A stretch of DNA of 34,690 nt, taken from contig JAPLLV010000062.1 of NCBI GenBank assembly GCA_026387405.1, forward strand, positions 1-34,690, given 5' to 3'. The notes beneath the pieces are model-generated. The model worked only from the letters and a program-made list of their open reading frames with translations, did not search any database and was not told the origin of the DNA. Of this stretch, positions 16,002 to 23,197 are shown one piece after another. Positions within the stretch are counted from its first letter, which is position 1; every line of letters starts with the position of its first letter. The DNA is from Candidatus Omnitrophota bacterium (GTDB lineage: Bacteria > Omnitrophota > Gorgyraeia > Gygaellales > Profunditerraquicolaceae). Both the position numbers and the translations under genes were made by a program.

Positions 16002-16502
16002 ATGGGCATTAAAGTAAAATCCCTGAAATTAGGCGATAATATCAACACGGATTTTATCATCTCCGGAAGATATAAATTTTCCATTACGGATATGAAGGAA
16101 TTGGCCAGGCATATCATGGAAGATATCGAACCGGATTTCCCCAAGAAAATAGTCCCCGGCGCTACCGTTCTGGTGGCAGGGAGCAATTTCGGTATGGGCT
16201 CTTCGCGCGAACAGGCGCCGCTGGTGATTAAGGAGGCCGGGATTATAGCGGTCATGGCCAAGAGTTTTGCCCGTATTTTTTACCGCAATGCTTTTAATAT
16301 CGGGCTGCTTTTAATAGAGGCAGACACGGATAAGATCGATGAAAACGATATTCTGGATATTGATATCGATAAAGGGATCGTCAGGAATACTACTAAAGGC
16401 ATAGAGCTTGGCATTAAGCCGCTGCCCGTTTTTATGCAGGAATTGCTGCGCGCGGGCGGGATTGTGGCTTATCTAAAAAAACATGGAGAATTGAAAATTT
16501 AG
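16002..16502 (+). CDS. leuD: LeuD/homoaconitase-family dehydratase, small subunit
   Basis: This 166-residue protein is the swivelling domain of the isopropylmalate/homoaconitate dehydratase family. It has LGDNINTDFIISGRY at the N-terminus, VLVAGSNFGMGSSREQAPLVIKEAGI (the core substrate-binding motif) and AKSFARIFYRNAFNIGLLLIE. The substrate-recognition loop after GRY reads KFSITD, which does not match the YLVY (isopropylmalate) or YLRT (homoaconitate) patterns I recall for archaeal enzymes. It should act with the large subunit at 13544. No Shine-Dalgarno sequence is obvious just before the ATG, which follows the MITE-like element. Confidence 0.88.
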   Translation: MGIKVKSLKLGDNINTDFIISGRYKFSITDMKELARHIMEDIEPDFPKKIVPGATVLVAGSNFGMGSSREQAPLVIKEAGIIAVMAKSFARIFYRNAFNIGLLLIEADTDKIDENDILDIDIDKGIVRNTTKGIELGIKPLPVFMQELLRAGGIVAYLKKHGELKI

Positions 16503-16572
16503 CGTAGAGCGTTTAGCGTATAGCGTTTAATAACGATGCTATACGCTATCCGCTATCCGCTATCCGCTAAAA
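16502..16572. repeat. Inverted pair of 7-bp arrays (GCGTTTA / GCTATCC)
   Basis: Left half: GCGTAGA, GCGTTTA, GCGTATA and GCGTTTA. Right half: GCTATAC followed by three GCTATCC and a GCTAAAA. TAGCGTATAG in the left half is the exact complement of CTATACGCTA in the right half, so the RNA can fold into a hairpin with a loop of about 16 bases. It fills the whole gap between leuD and icd and leaves no room for a Shine-Dalgarno sequence before the icd ATG at 16574. Confidence 0.85.
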
Positions 16573-16573
16573 T

Positions 16574-17656
16574 ATGTCGTATACGATAACATTAATTCCC
16601 GGTGATGGAATTGGTCCTGAAGTGGCTGAGGCGGCCCGGCGCTGCATTGATGCCACGGGATTAAAGATCGAATGGGAAGAAGTGACCGCCGGCCAGGTTG
16701 CCTTGGATAAATACGGAGAGCTTCTACCCCAAGCAGTCATTGATTCCATAAAAAGAAACCGCATCGCGCTTAAAGGCCCGATTATTACGCCTATAGGCAC
16801 GGGATTCCGGTCGGTCAACGTAGCTATAAGGCACGCGCTTGATCTATATGCCTGCCTGCGCCCGGCTAAGTCTTACGCGGGAGTAAAAAGCCTATACAAA
16901 GATATTGATCTGGTAGTGGTGCGCGAAAATAGCGAAGATTTATACGCCGGCATAGAATTTGAGGAGGCCAGGCCTGAGACACTGGCCTTGATCAAGGATA
17001 TTGAAAAATATACCAGGAAGAAGATCCGCGCGGATTCCGGGCTTTCCATTAAACCTATCTCAAAATTTGCTTCGGAGCGCATAGCGCGTTTTGCCTTTGA
17101 GTACGCCTTAGGGAATGGCCGCAAGAAAGTCACGGCCGTGCATAAGGCTAATATCATGAAATTCACCGATGGGTTATTCTTAAGGGCAGCGCGCGAAGTG
17201 GCAAAGGAATACGAGGGGAAGGTGCTTTTTGAGGAAGCGATAGTGGATAATATGTGCATGCAGCTGGTGCAAAAGCCGCATAATTTTGATGTCCTCCTGC
17301 TGCCTAATCTTTACGGCGATATCCTGTCTGACCTTTGTGCCGGGCTTATCGGCGGCCTGGGTATTGCCCCCGGAGCGAACATCGGCGAAGGGATAGCGGT
17401 ATTCGAGGCAGTGCACGGTTCAGCTCCCAAATACGCCGGTAAAAATAAGGTTAATCCCACGGCCATGATCCTGTCAGGTGTGCTTTTATTGCGTTACCTT
17501 AAAGAGACTAAGGCTGCACAGCGCCTGGAGAACGCCGTTAAAGAAGTGATCAAGGAAGGAAAATACGTAACCTACGATTTAAAACCCAACCGCGATGATC
17601 CTACCAGCGTCGGAACGCAAGAGATGGCCGACGCGATAATCGCCAGGATGAAATAA
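16574..17656 (+). CDS. icd: NAD-type isocitrate dehydrogenase (IDH/IPMDH family)
   Basis: This 360-residue beta-decarboxylating dehydrogenase starts ITLIPGDGIGPEV. The substrate loop reads SVNVAIRHALDLYACLRP, which is the isocitrate dehydrogenase pattern rather than the isopropylmalate type. DLVVVRENSEDLYAGIEF, the KANIMKFTDG segment with the catalytic Lys, DNMCMQLVQKP and NLYGDILSDL metal ligands follow, then EAVHGSAPKYAGKNKVNPTAMILS. The likely reaction is isocitrate to 2-oxoglutarate plus CO2, in either direction. The start ATG lies directly after a heptamer array with no visible ribosome binding site. Confidence 0.88.
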   Translation: MSYTITLIPGDGIGPEVAEAARRCIDATGLKIEWEEVTAGQVALDKYGELLPQAVIDSIKRNRIALKGPIITPIGTGFRSVNVAIRHALDLYACLRPAKSYAGVKSLYKDIDLVVVRENSEDLYAGIEFEEARPETLALIKDIEKYTRKKIRADSGLSIKPISKFASERIARFAFEYALGNGRKKVTAVHKANIMKFTDGLFLRAAREVAKEYEGKVLFEEAIVDNMCMQLVQKPHNFDVLLLPNLYGDILSDLCAGLIGGLGIAPGANIGEGIAVFEAVHGSAPKYAGKNKVNPTAMILSGVLLLRYLKETKAAQRLENAVKEVIKEGKYVTYDLKPNRDDPTSVGTQEMADAIIARMK

Positions 17657-17785
17657 TGAGTAATTCCTTGCAGACATCTGCCAAAAAATTTCTCCCGCTT
17701 TGCGGGATCCCGCTGAATTCAAAATTTTGGTGCGGGATAATTGTGCGCTCACAGGTATGTCCATTACTTGTAGGTTAATTATTAC
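17657..17785. other. Spacer with GC hairpin between icd and mdh
   Basis: This 129-base gap contains CCCGCTTTGCGGG (about 17697-17709), a 5-bp hairpin, overlapping the GCGGGATCCCGC palindrome. A second GCGGGAT lies downstream. No T-run follows, so I do not call a terminator. A 40-codon frame begins at the TAATG of the icd stop, but its composition looks random. Confidence 0.5.
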
Positions 17786-18703
17786 ATGAAGATATCCGTT
17801 ATCGGAGCAGGAAATGTCGGCGGCCTGGCTGCCATGCGCATTGCCCAGGATGGTCTGGTTGAGGTTTGTCTCATTGATATCGCTAAAGGGCTGCCTTGCG
17901 GCAAGGCGCTGGATATTGAAGACAGCCGCGCGCTTTTAAAATTTGACAGCCCTGTTTTAGGCACTGATGACCTGGTTGGCTTAGGCGGTTCGGATATAGT
18001 GGTCATTACTGCCGGTTTCCCGCGTAAGCCCGGTATGACCAGGGAAGACTTATTGAACAAGAACGCCCAGGTTATCAAAGAATTATGCTTGGGGGTGAAA
18101 AAATACGCTCCCGAGACAATACTCATCATCGTAACTAATCCCCTGGACCTGATGACCAGGTTGGCCTTAAAAATAACCGGGTTTAAAGCGAACCGGGTTA
18201 TGGGTATGGGCATCAGCCTTGATGCCGCCAGATTCAGTAACCTGATCGCGGAAGAATTGAATATATTTCCTCAAAGTGTGAATGCCATTGTCATCGGAAG
18301 CCATGGCGAAGGGATGATGCCTTTGGTGCGCTTAAGCACGGTAGGTGATGCGCCGCTTGGTAAGTTGATCGACGCTAAGAAAGCAGAAGAGCTCATTAAT
18401 AAGACTACCGGCAGGGGTTTGGAGATCGTTTCGCTGCTTGGTTCAGGCAGCGCCTATTTTGCGCCTTCCGCGGCTATCAGCTCGCTGGTTAAGGCTATTG
18501 CCCGGGATGAAAAACATATCATCGGAGTCTCGGCATATCTCAACGGAGAGTATGGCGTCAAGGATGTCTGTATCGGCGTACCCTGTCGTTTGGGGGCAGA
18601 CGGCATTGAGCAGATCATAGAATTAGATTTAGATCAGGAAGAAAAGGATACATTTGTAAAGAGCGCGCTTCGCCTTCAAGAGCAGTTCAGTAGTATCCAA
18701 TAA
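17786..18703 (+). CDS. mdh: Malate dehydrogenase, LDH-like
   Basis: This 305-residue protein belongs to the LDH/MDH superfamily. The NAD-binding motif is GAGNVGG (residues 7-13) with Asp at the end of beta-2 (CLIDIAKG), indicating NAD. GFPRKPGMTREDLL carries the Arg that specifies malate over lactate. VTNPLDLMT, the Arg in LDAARF, and the catalytic His at about residue 173 in GSHGEGMMPLVR follow. It interconverts malate and oxaloacetate. Residues around the dimer region (MGMGISLDAARF) differ from the common LAGxLDSARF, which is mild divergence. Confidence 0.93.
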   Translation: MKISVIGAGNVGGLAAMRIAQDGLVEVCLIDIAKGLPCGKALDIEDSRALLKFDSPVLGTDDLVGLGGSDIVVITAGFPRKPGMTREDLLNKNAQVIKELCLGVKKYAPETILIIVTNPLDLMTRLALKITGFKANRVMGMGISLDAARFSNLIAEELNIFPQSVNAIVIGSHGEGMMPLVRLSTVGDAPLGKLIDAKKAEELINKTTGRGLEIVSLLGSGSAYFAPSAAISSLVKAIARDEKHIIGVSAYLNGEYGVKDVCIGVPCRLGADGIEQIIELDLDQEEKDTFVKSALRLQEQFSSIQ

Positions 18704-18704
18704 T

Positions 18705-19997
18705 ATGTCTTACGATGTAGCGATAATCGGCGCCGGCTGGGCCGGCGCTAATGCCGCTAAAGAAGCCAGGGATTTAGGGCTTAAAGTTGCCCTCATTGAA
18801 AAAGGCCTTATCGGCGGCACTTGCTTAAACCGCGGCTGCATTCCTACCAAGGCACTGATCCAATCCGCTAAAATATACAATCTCACCAAAAAAACCAAAA
18901 ACTTTGGCGTTATCGTCGATAACCCCCGCATAGACTTTGCGCAGATCCAGGCGCGCAAAGATAGGCTGGTAGGGCAGTTGCGCCAGGGCCTGGATTTTAT
19001 GCTTAGGGGAGTTGAGGTTATACAAGGCGAGGCCAGGGTCATTTCTTCTTCTTGCGTGCGATTAAAGGATAAAGAAATACAGACCAAGGCTATTGTTATC
19101 GCCAGCGGTTCGCGCCCCATGCATCTGGAGGCCTTGAAATTTGACGGCCAAAAAGTAATCTCCAGCGACGAGTTACTGGAGATCAAGAATATCCCCGCCT
19201 CGCTCTTGGTTATCGGCGGGGGAGTGATCGGATGCGAATTTGCCGGTCTTTTCGCTTCATTGGGCGCAAACGTTACTATCGTGGAAAAGTTACCCCAGCT
19301 TTTGCCGGGAGTTGATCGCGAGGTGGCCAGAAGGCTGGAGACGATTTTTAAGAAAAAGGGTATTAAAGTTAATACCAATAGCGACGCCAAAGATTTTCCC
19401 CTTAGCGATTATGAGCTTGTATTGCTTTCTATAGGAAGGGTTGCGAATTCCCGGGGTTTGGGGTTAGAGGATGTCGGGGTTAAAATAGAGAGAGAAAAAA
19501 TATGCGTGGACGAGTATTTGCGCACGAGCGTCCCGGGAATTTATAGCGCGGGCGACTCAACCGGACAGGTAATGCTGGCGCATTTTGCTTCTTACCAGGG
19601 CGTAATCGCGGCGCAAAATATCGCTCGTCCCGAAAACCTAAAGAAAGCCGTGAATCCAATTGTGCCCAGCTGTATATTTACCGATCCGGAGATCGCCTGC
19701 GTGGGGCAGGATGAGGAGCGGCTTGCGCAGCAGGGAAAAGAAATAGATGTGCACAGGTTTGATTTTATGGGTTCAGGTATGGCGCGCATTTTAGATGAAA
19801 CAGAAGGGTTTATCAAGATAGTTTCGGATAAAAGATCCGGGCAGATCCTTGGTTCAAGCCTTATCGGTCCCCGCGTGACCGAATTGATCAGCGTCTTAGG
19901 GCTTGGCGCGTCCTGCCGTATTACTATCAGTCAGTTAAAAGAAACTATTTTTGCCCATCCTACCCTTTGCGAAAGCATTCACGAAGCAGTAGCTTAA
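18705..19997 (+). CDS. lpdA: Dihydrolipoyl dehydrogenase (E3)
   Basis: This 430-residue flavoprotein has an FAD motif (IIGAGWAGANAA, residues 7-18), the redox-active disulfide CLNRGC at Cys40/Cys45, an NAD motif (VIGGGVIGCEFAGLFASLG), the second FAD motif GIYSAGDSTG, and the C-terminal His-Glu pair in FAHPTLCESIHEA. It reoxidises dihydrolipoyl groups with NAD. It is somewhat shorter than the common 460-475 residues. It starts 1 base after the mdh stop. The lipoyl partner may be the small lipoyl domain two genes downstream; no E1 or E2 catalytic gene is in the window. Confidence 0.93.
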   Translation: MSYDVAIIGAGWAGANAAKEARDLGLKVALIEKGLIGGTCLNRGCIPTKALIQSAKIYNLTKKTKNFGVIVDNPRIDFAQIQARKDRLVGQLRQGLDFMLRGVEVIQGEARVISSSCVRLKDKEIQTKAIVIASGSRPMHLEALKFDGQKVISSDELLEIKNIPASLLVIGGGVIGCEFAGLFASLGANVTIVEKLPQLLPGVDREVARRLETIFKKKGIKVNTNSDAKDFPLSDYELVLLSIGRVANSRGLGLEDVGVKIEREKICVDEYLRTSVPGIYSAGDSTGQVMLAHFASYQGVIAAQNIARPENLKKAVNPIVPSCIFTDPEIACVGQDEERLAQQGKEIDVHRFDFMGSGMARILDETEGFIKIVSDKRSGQILGSSLIGPRVTELISVLGLGASCRITISQLKETIFAHPTLCESIHEAVA

Positions 19998-20035
19998 TTC
20001 CGCCTTGCGTGCAGGAGCGGGGTTAATAATTTGAT

Positions 20036-20707
20036 ATGGATTACGAAATATATGATCTGGGGCTTATTGATTTTGAAAAAGCCTGGCAATTTCAGAAAGA
20101 TATCTTCCTGAAGGTCAAAGCCGGGATTTATCCATCCGCATTGATTTTTTGCCGGCATTATCCGGTGATCACCCTGGGAAGGCTTGCGCGCAGGGATAAT
20201 ATTCTGGCAACCGGCGATGAACTTAAAATAAGAGGGATAAAGGTCTTGGAGATAGAGCGGGGTGGAGAAGTTACTTATCATGGCCCCGGACAACTTACGG
20301 TTTATCCTATTTTTAATTTTAGGTATCTCAAGAAGGATATCTGCTGGTTTCTTCGTCAGCTGGAGAGAGTAATTATTTTGTCTTTGGCTGATTTTGGGGC
20401 TAAGGCCGGACAGCGCTGCGGATTAACCGGGGTTTGGGTCGAGGAAAGTAAGATCGCCTCTATAGGTATCGCGGTGAAAAGCTGGGTAAGCTTTCACGGC
20501 CTAAGCATTAATATCAAGGAGGGCGATCTTGATAATTTCCGCCTGATCCGTCCCTGCGGAATGGATATAAAGATGGTATCGTTGGAAAATGCAGCAGGCA
20601 GGACTATCCAGATCGATGAAGTGAAAGATGCGCTGCTCGATAAGTTTAAGCAAATTGGAGGGTTAGATGATAAAAGTAGTTTTGCCTCCCTTGGGAGAAG
20701 GAATTGA
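20036..20707 (+). CDS. lipB: Octanoyl-ACP:protein octanoyltransferase LipB
   Basis: This 223-residue protein transfers octanoyl groups from acyl carrier protein to lipoyl domains. It has ERGGEVTYHGPGQLTVYPIF (about residues 74-94), TGVWVEESKIASIGIAV with the conserved Lys, WVSFHGLSINI, and the catalytic Cys at about residue 174 in IRPCG. It is located between lpdA and a lipoyl-domain gene and overlaps the latter by 41 bases, a strong functional link. The ribosome binding site is weak: a GGAG lies about 18 bases upstream. Confidence 0.93.
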   Translation: MDYEIYDLGLIDFEKAWQFQKDIFLKVKAGIYPSALIFCRHYPVITLGRLARRDNILATGDELKIRGIKVLEIERGGEVTYHGPGQLTVYPIFNFRYLKKDICWFLRQLERVIILSLADFGAKAGQRCGLTGVWVEESKIASIGIAVKSWVSFHGLSINIKEGDLDNFRLIRPCGMDIKMVSLENAAGRTIQIDEVKDALLDKFKQIGGLDDKSSFASLGRRN

Positions 20708-20897
20708 AAAGGCCACGGTTTCCTATTGGTTTTCTAAGGAAAAAGATAAAGTAAATGAAAAAGATGACCTGGTTGAACTGGCTACGGATAAGGCAACTTT
20801 CAATCTGCCTTGTCCTGTCTCCGGCACGCTTGGCAAGATTTTACTGCACGAAGGTGATACAGCCCACGTAGGAGATACGCTGGCGGAGATAGAGTAG
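20667..20897 (+). CDS. Free-standing lipoyl-domain protein
   Basis: The whole 76-residue product is one biotinyl/lipoyl beta-barrel: VVLPPLGEGIEKATVSYWF, then VELATDKATFNLPCPVSGTLGKILLHEGDTAHVGDTLAEIE. The modified Lys is Lys42 in TDKA, the lipoyl rather than biotin context. Such domains are normally the N-terminus of an E2 acyltransferase. Here translation stops and an intrinsic terminator follows, so no E2 core is attached. With lpdA and lipB upstream it is probably lipoylated by LipB and reoxidised by Lpd. The enzyme it serves is unknown. Confidence 0.88.
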   Translation: MIKVVLPPLGEGIEKATVSYWFSKEKDKVNEKDDLVELATDKATFNLPCPVSGTLGKILLHEGDTAHVGDTLAEIE

Positions 20898-20918
20898 TTT
20901 AAAATAATTGGATATTTG

Positions 20919-20968
20919 AAGGGCGGTTCCTAAATTAAAATAAGGCCGCCCATTTTTTAGCTTTTTTT
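20919..20968 (+). terminator. Intrinsic terminator after the lipoyl gene
   Basis: GGGCGG (20921-20926) pairs with CCGCCC (20946-20951), extended by CCT/AGG, and is followed by two T-runs (20953-20958 and 20962-20968). This ends the metabolic operon and separates it from the lipid cluster. Confidence 0.88.
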
Positions 20969-20978
20969 GTTCTAGACT

Positions 20979-21050
20979 CGGCAAAACTTTTATTCTTCGA
21001 GCTTCGTCCCTGCCTGCCGGCAGGCAGGGACGAAGATAAAGGTTTTGCCT
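20979..21050. repeat. Perfect 34-bp palindrome inside a longer inverted repeat
   Basis: Positions 21002-21035 are a perfect palindrome with no spacer, centred on CCTGCCGGCAGG. Flanking arms GGCAAAACTTTTAT (20980-20993) and ATAAAGGTTTTGCC (21036-21049) also pair with one mismatch. There is no coding sequence. The CCTGCCTGCCGGCAGGCAGG core resembles a dispersed repeat I have seen in various uncultured bacterial genomes. It sits just upstream of the promoter of the lipid cluster. Confidence 0.8.
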
Positions 21051-21067
21051 CGCTCGAACAATATTGC

Positions 21068-21096
21068 TTGACAAAGCTTGGCTTTATATGTATACA
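21068..21096 (+). promoter_or_regulatory. Near-consensus sigma-70 promoter
   Basis: TTGACA (21068-21073) is a perfect -35 box, followed by a 17-base spacer and TATACA (21091-21096) as the -10 box. Transcription would start near 21103. This gives a leader of about 210 bases before the helix-turn-helix gene and drives the lipid cluster. Confidence 0.8.
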
Positions 21097-21102
21097 TATG
21101 AT

Positions 21103-21315
21103 TACTGTAGATATGTCTAAATTAACAATTCTATATTTAAGTTTGCCCCGCCTTTACATCGGCGAAGGCACCAATCCTATCAGGCACCCAATTGCATTGG
21201 AGCAATTGGTGTGTCCCTTTCTGGGACAATGGATTGGTGCGCCGCCTGACTGCGGCGATGTCACTGAATGGGCAAGCCCGTGGAATGTTTCCCATAAGAG
21301 AAAAGGCGGTGCATA
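21103..21315 (+). ncRNA. Structured 5' leader (candidate cis-regulatory RNA)
   Basis: The leader folds into a junction. P1 is GCACCAATCC (21168-21177) with GGATTGGTGC (21231-21240). P2 is CACCCAATTGC (21185-21195) with GCAATTGGTG (21202-21211). P3 is TGTCCC (21212-21217) with GGGACA (21223-21228). P4 is CGCCGC (21240-21245) with GCGGCG (21252-21257). Alternatively 21239-21247 can pair with AGGCGGTGC at 21304-21312, which covers the ribosome binding region of the next gene. The two pairings exclude each other, as in a translational switch. I do not recognise a known riboswitch class. P1-P4 also match the two-hairpin repeat family of this window. Confidence 0.5.
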
Positions 21316-21528
21316 ATGATTAAAGATAAAGAGATTATGACCACCAAAGAAGTCGCTGAATATCTGGGCATACATCCTTTGACTGTGCATAAATATGCCA
21401 GGCAGGGGAAGATACCTGCCTTTAAGATCGGCACAGATTGGCGATTCCATAAGAGATACATCGAGAAATGGATAGAAGAAAAACTGGATTATAATACCCA
21501 GCACAAGGAGCGCCGCATCAGTGTTTAA
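21316..21528 (+). CDS. Small excisionase/MerR-like helix-turn-helix protein
   Basis: This 70-residue protein is one winged helix-turn-helix of the excisionase family (HTH_17): MTTKEVAEYLGIHPLTVHKYARQGKIPAFKIGTDWRFHKRYIEKWIEEKL. Such proteins bind DNA and often regulate adjacent genes. It is the first gene after a strong promoter and structured leader and overlaps the next gene by 8 bases. It may be the local regulator of the lipid cluster. No recombinase is adjacent, so excision is less likely. Confidence 0.85.
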   Translation: MIKDKEIMTTKEVAEYLGIHPLTVHKYARQGKIPAFKIGTDWRFHKRYIEKWIEEKLDYNTQHKERRISV

Positions 21529-22597
21529 GAAGATATTTACCTTATTAGAGAAAACTGCTATTAGAGGACGAAGTTCTTTAACGGGGTTTACTTTTTTTAG
21601 CTGTCCGTCATTAGCTCAAGGCACGCGCAGGAAAAATGCTGTTTTGAAGCTGGAGAATCCCTGCGCGAATTCATTTTTTTCTTTGTTATGTCACGGCAAG
21701 TGTTTTGCGCGGAAAAAAATACGCTCGATAACGGGGGATGAGGTTGAAGGGTACTTTTTTAGCCGTTGTTTTGACGGGTCAAAGGATAAAATACTGAAAG
21801 AGTCATCGCTCATTGATGGGTTAGTTGAAATCGAGGCCTTTTCTCTAAAGAACGGCGCCGGTATCCTGGGGATTGATATCTCGGGTGAACCTCTGGCGCA
21901 TAAATGGGGTGCGGTATGCGCTAAACTGAAGATCCCCCTGACTACCGGAAAATCCCTTATTGCCTGGTCTGCATACGAGGCGATCTATCGCATGGCGCAC
22001 CTGAGGCGCATTGACCTAAAGAATACTTCGCTCGCGGCAATAGGCATAAGCGATTCCGCAGTTGCCTTATGCTGCAAAAAATTATCCGGCGTTGTTAAGA
22101 GAATAGCCATTTTTGACCCGGACAAGGATAAAGCAAAGCGGCTCAGCGAAGAGACGCTTTTTTTAAACCCAAAGATTGAAATTTCCCTGGCCGATACAAT
22201 AGACGCGGCAGTCAAAGGTTCGGATATTGTGCTCCTCAGCGGTGATTTGCAGGACGAACTCAACTTTCTGGATACCATAAATCCCGGCGGTATTGTTTGC
22301 TATATTTTTAATCCCGGAATGTCCCTGCAGAAACGGAATCCATTTCGAGGCGCAGGCTTTATTAGCGCGGGCTTTATCAGGCTTCCCCGGGCAAATAATC
22401 TCCGCTTGATAAAAGGCCTGCCGCAAAACGTGGTTTTTGCTGCGATGGCCGAGACAATGCTTCTGGCTTTAGAGGGTAAATTCGCGGATTATTCCGGGAG
22501 CGAAGATACCAATATTGATAAAATGGAGGAGATAGCGGATATTGCCGCGCGCCACGGGTTTGAAGTCTGGGTGCCCGAGGCTCCGCTTTATATCTAG
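21521..22597 (+). CDS. Degenerate acyl-ACP reductase (AAR) homologue lacking the catalytic Cys
   Basis: This 358-residue protein aligns by eye with cyanobacterial long-chain acyl-ACP reductase and with the intact AAR domain at 23333. Correspondences are SITGDEVEGYFFSRCF (near residue 70), LTTGKSLIAWSAYEA, and the C-terminal FAAMAETMLLALEGKFADYSG then RHGFEVW. Where AAR has FACFAEAM with the catalytic Cys, this protein has Ala (about residue 308). The nucleotide motif GATGDIG is replaced by GISDSAV (about residue 175). It is probably not an active reductase; a structural or regulatory role is inference. The start is GTG at 21521 with AAGGAG at 21505-21510. Confidence 0.72.
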   Translation: MFKKIFTLLEKTAIRGRSSLTGFTFFSCPSLAQGTRRKNAVLKLENPCANSFFSLLCHGKCFARKKIRSITGDEVEGYFFSRCFDGSKDKILKESSLIDGLVEIEAFSLKNGAGILGIDISGEPLAHKWGAVCAKLKIPLTTGKSLIAWSAYEAIYRMAHLRRIDLKNTSLAAIGISDSAVALCCKKLSGVVKRIAIFDPDKDKAKRLSEETLFLNPKIEISLADTIDAAVKGSDIVLLSGDLQDELNFLDTINPGGIVCYIFNPGMSLQKRNPFRGAGFISAGFIRLPRANNLRLIKGLPQNVVFAAMAETMLLALEGKFADYSGSEDTNIDKMEEIADIAARHGFEVWVPEAPLYI

Positions 22598-22600
22598 AAT

Positions 22601-23197
22601 ATGTGGTATTGGATACTCAGGTCGTTTTTCGTGTTTGTGGCTAAAGTATTCTTCAGGCTCAAGGTGGAGGGATTGGAGAATATACCTCAAAAAACAAATT
22701 TTATCATCGTGGCCAACCATAATAGTTTTCTGGACCCGCCTTTGATCATGGCGGCGGTCCCCCGGAAGATATACTGTATTGCCTTACGCGACCTTCACCG
22801 GATGCTCTGGGTCAAGTGGATCCTGGCTCTGGCCGAGGCCTTGCCTAGCGGCAGCGTTTCTGAGAAGGCCGTAAATCTGCTGATGAAGAATAAGAATGTG
22901 GGGTTATTCCCCGAGGGAGGGGTGAGCCGCGACGGCACTCTCAAGGAGTTCAGGAGAGGGGCTGCGCTTTTGGCATTGAAGACCGGCCGGCCGATTGTGC
23001 CTTGCGCTATATTGGGGACTTTCCAGGCGCTTCCTTTTGGCGAGCGCATACCCAGGCGCGTTCCCATAAAACTGAAAATCGCCAAACCCGTGTTTTTGTT
23101 AAAGGAATTCGATGATATCATTGACGACGTATATTTGCAGGAAGGTATCTTTCGTATAAGAAATATAATTAAGGAAATGTTAGACACCCCGCGCTAA
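22601..23197 (+). CDS. plsC: PlsC-family acyltransferase
   Basis: This 198-residue protein is a 1-acylglycerol-3-phosphate acyltransferase-type enzyme. It has an N-terminal hydrophobic helix (WILRSFFVFVAKVFF), the catalytic NHNSFLDP motif at residues 39-46 (His40, Asp45), FPEGGVSRDG at 103-112, and VPCAILGTF as the fourth block. It transfers an acyl group from ACP or CoA to a lysophospholipid or similar alcohol at the membrane. It begins 3 bases after the degenerate AAR and ends in the hairpin repeat cluster. In this cluster it may act on a non-standard acceptor. Confidence 0.9.
   Translation: MWYWILRSFFVFVAKVFFRLKVEGLENIPQKTNFIIVANHNSFLDPPLIMAAVPRKIYCIALRDLHRMLWVKWILALAEALPSGSVSEKAVNLLMKNKNVGLFPEGGVSRDGTLKEFRRGAALLALKTGRPIVPCAILGTFQALPFGERIPRRVPIKLKIAKPVFLLKEFDDIIDDVYLQEGIFRIRNIIKEMLDTPR

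Noticed and set aside
17656-17778. 40-codon frame starting at the TAATG of the icd stop
   Set aside because: Its composition looks random and it runs through a GC hairpin repeat. Start-stop overlap alone is too little evidence.
18710-19390. Long minus-strand open frame opposite the dihydrolipoyl dehydrogenase gene
   Set aside because: It is antisense to a gene with clear motifs, its translation has no recognisable family, and its length reflects codon bias of the real gene.
21167-21257. Known riboswitch (cobalamin, ZTP, c-di-GMP or fluoride classes considered)
   Set aside because: None of the conserved core motifs that I recall for these classes could be matched.
21068-21316. Open frame of 82 codons across the promoter and leader before the HTH gene, ending in a TAATG overlap
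   Set aside because: It begins inside the -35 box, the internal ATGs lie at or before the likely transcript start or lack a ribosome binding site, and the frame crosses several strong hairpins with no recognisable protein family.
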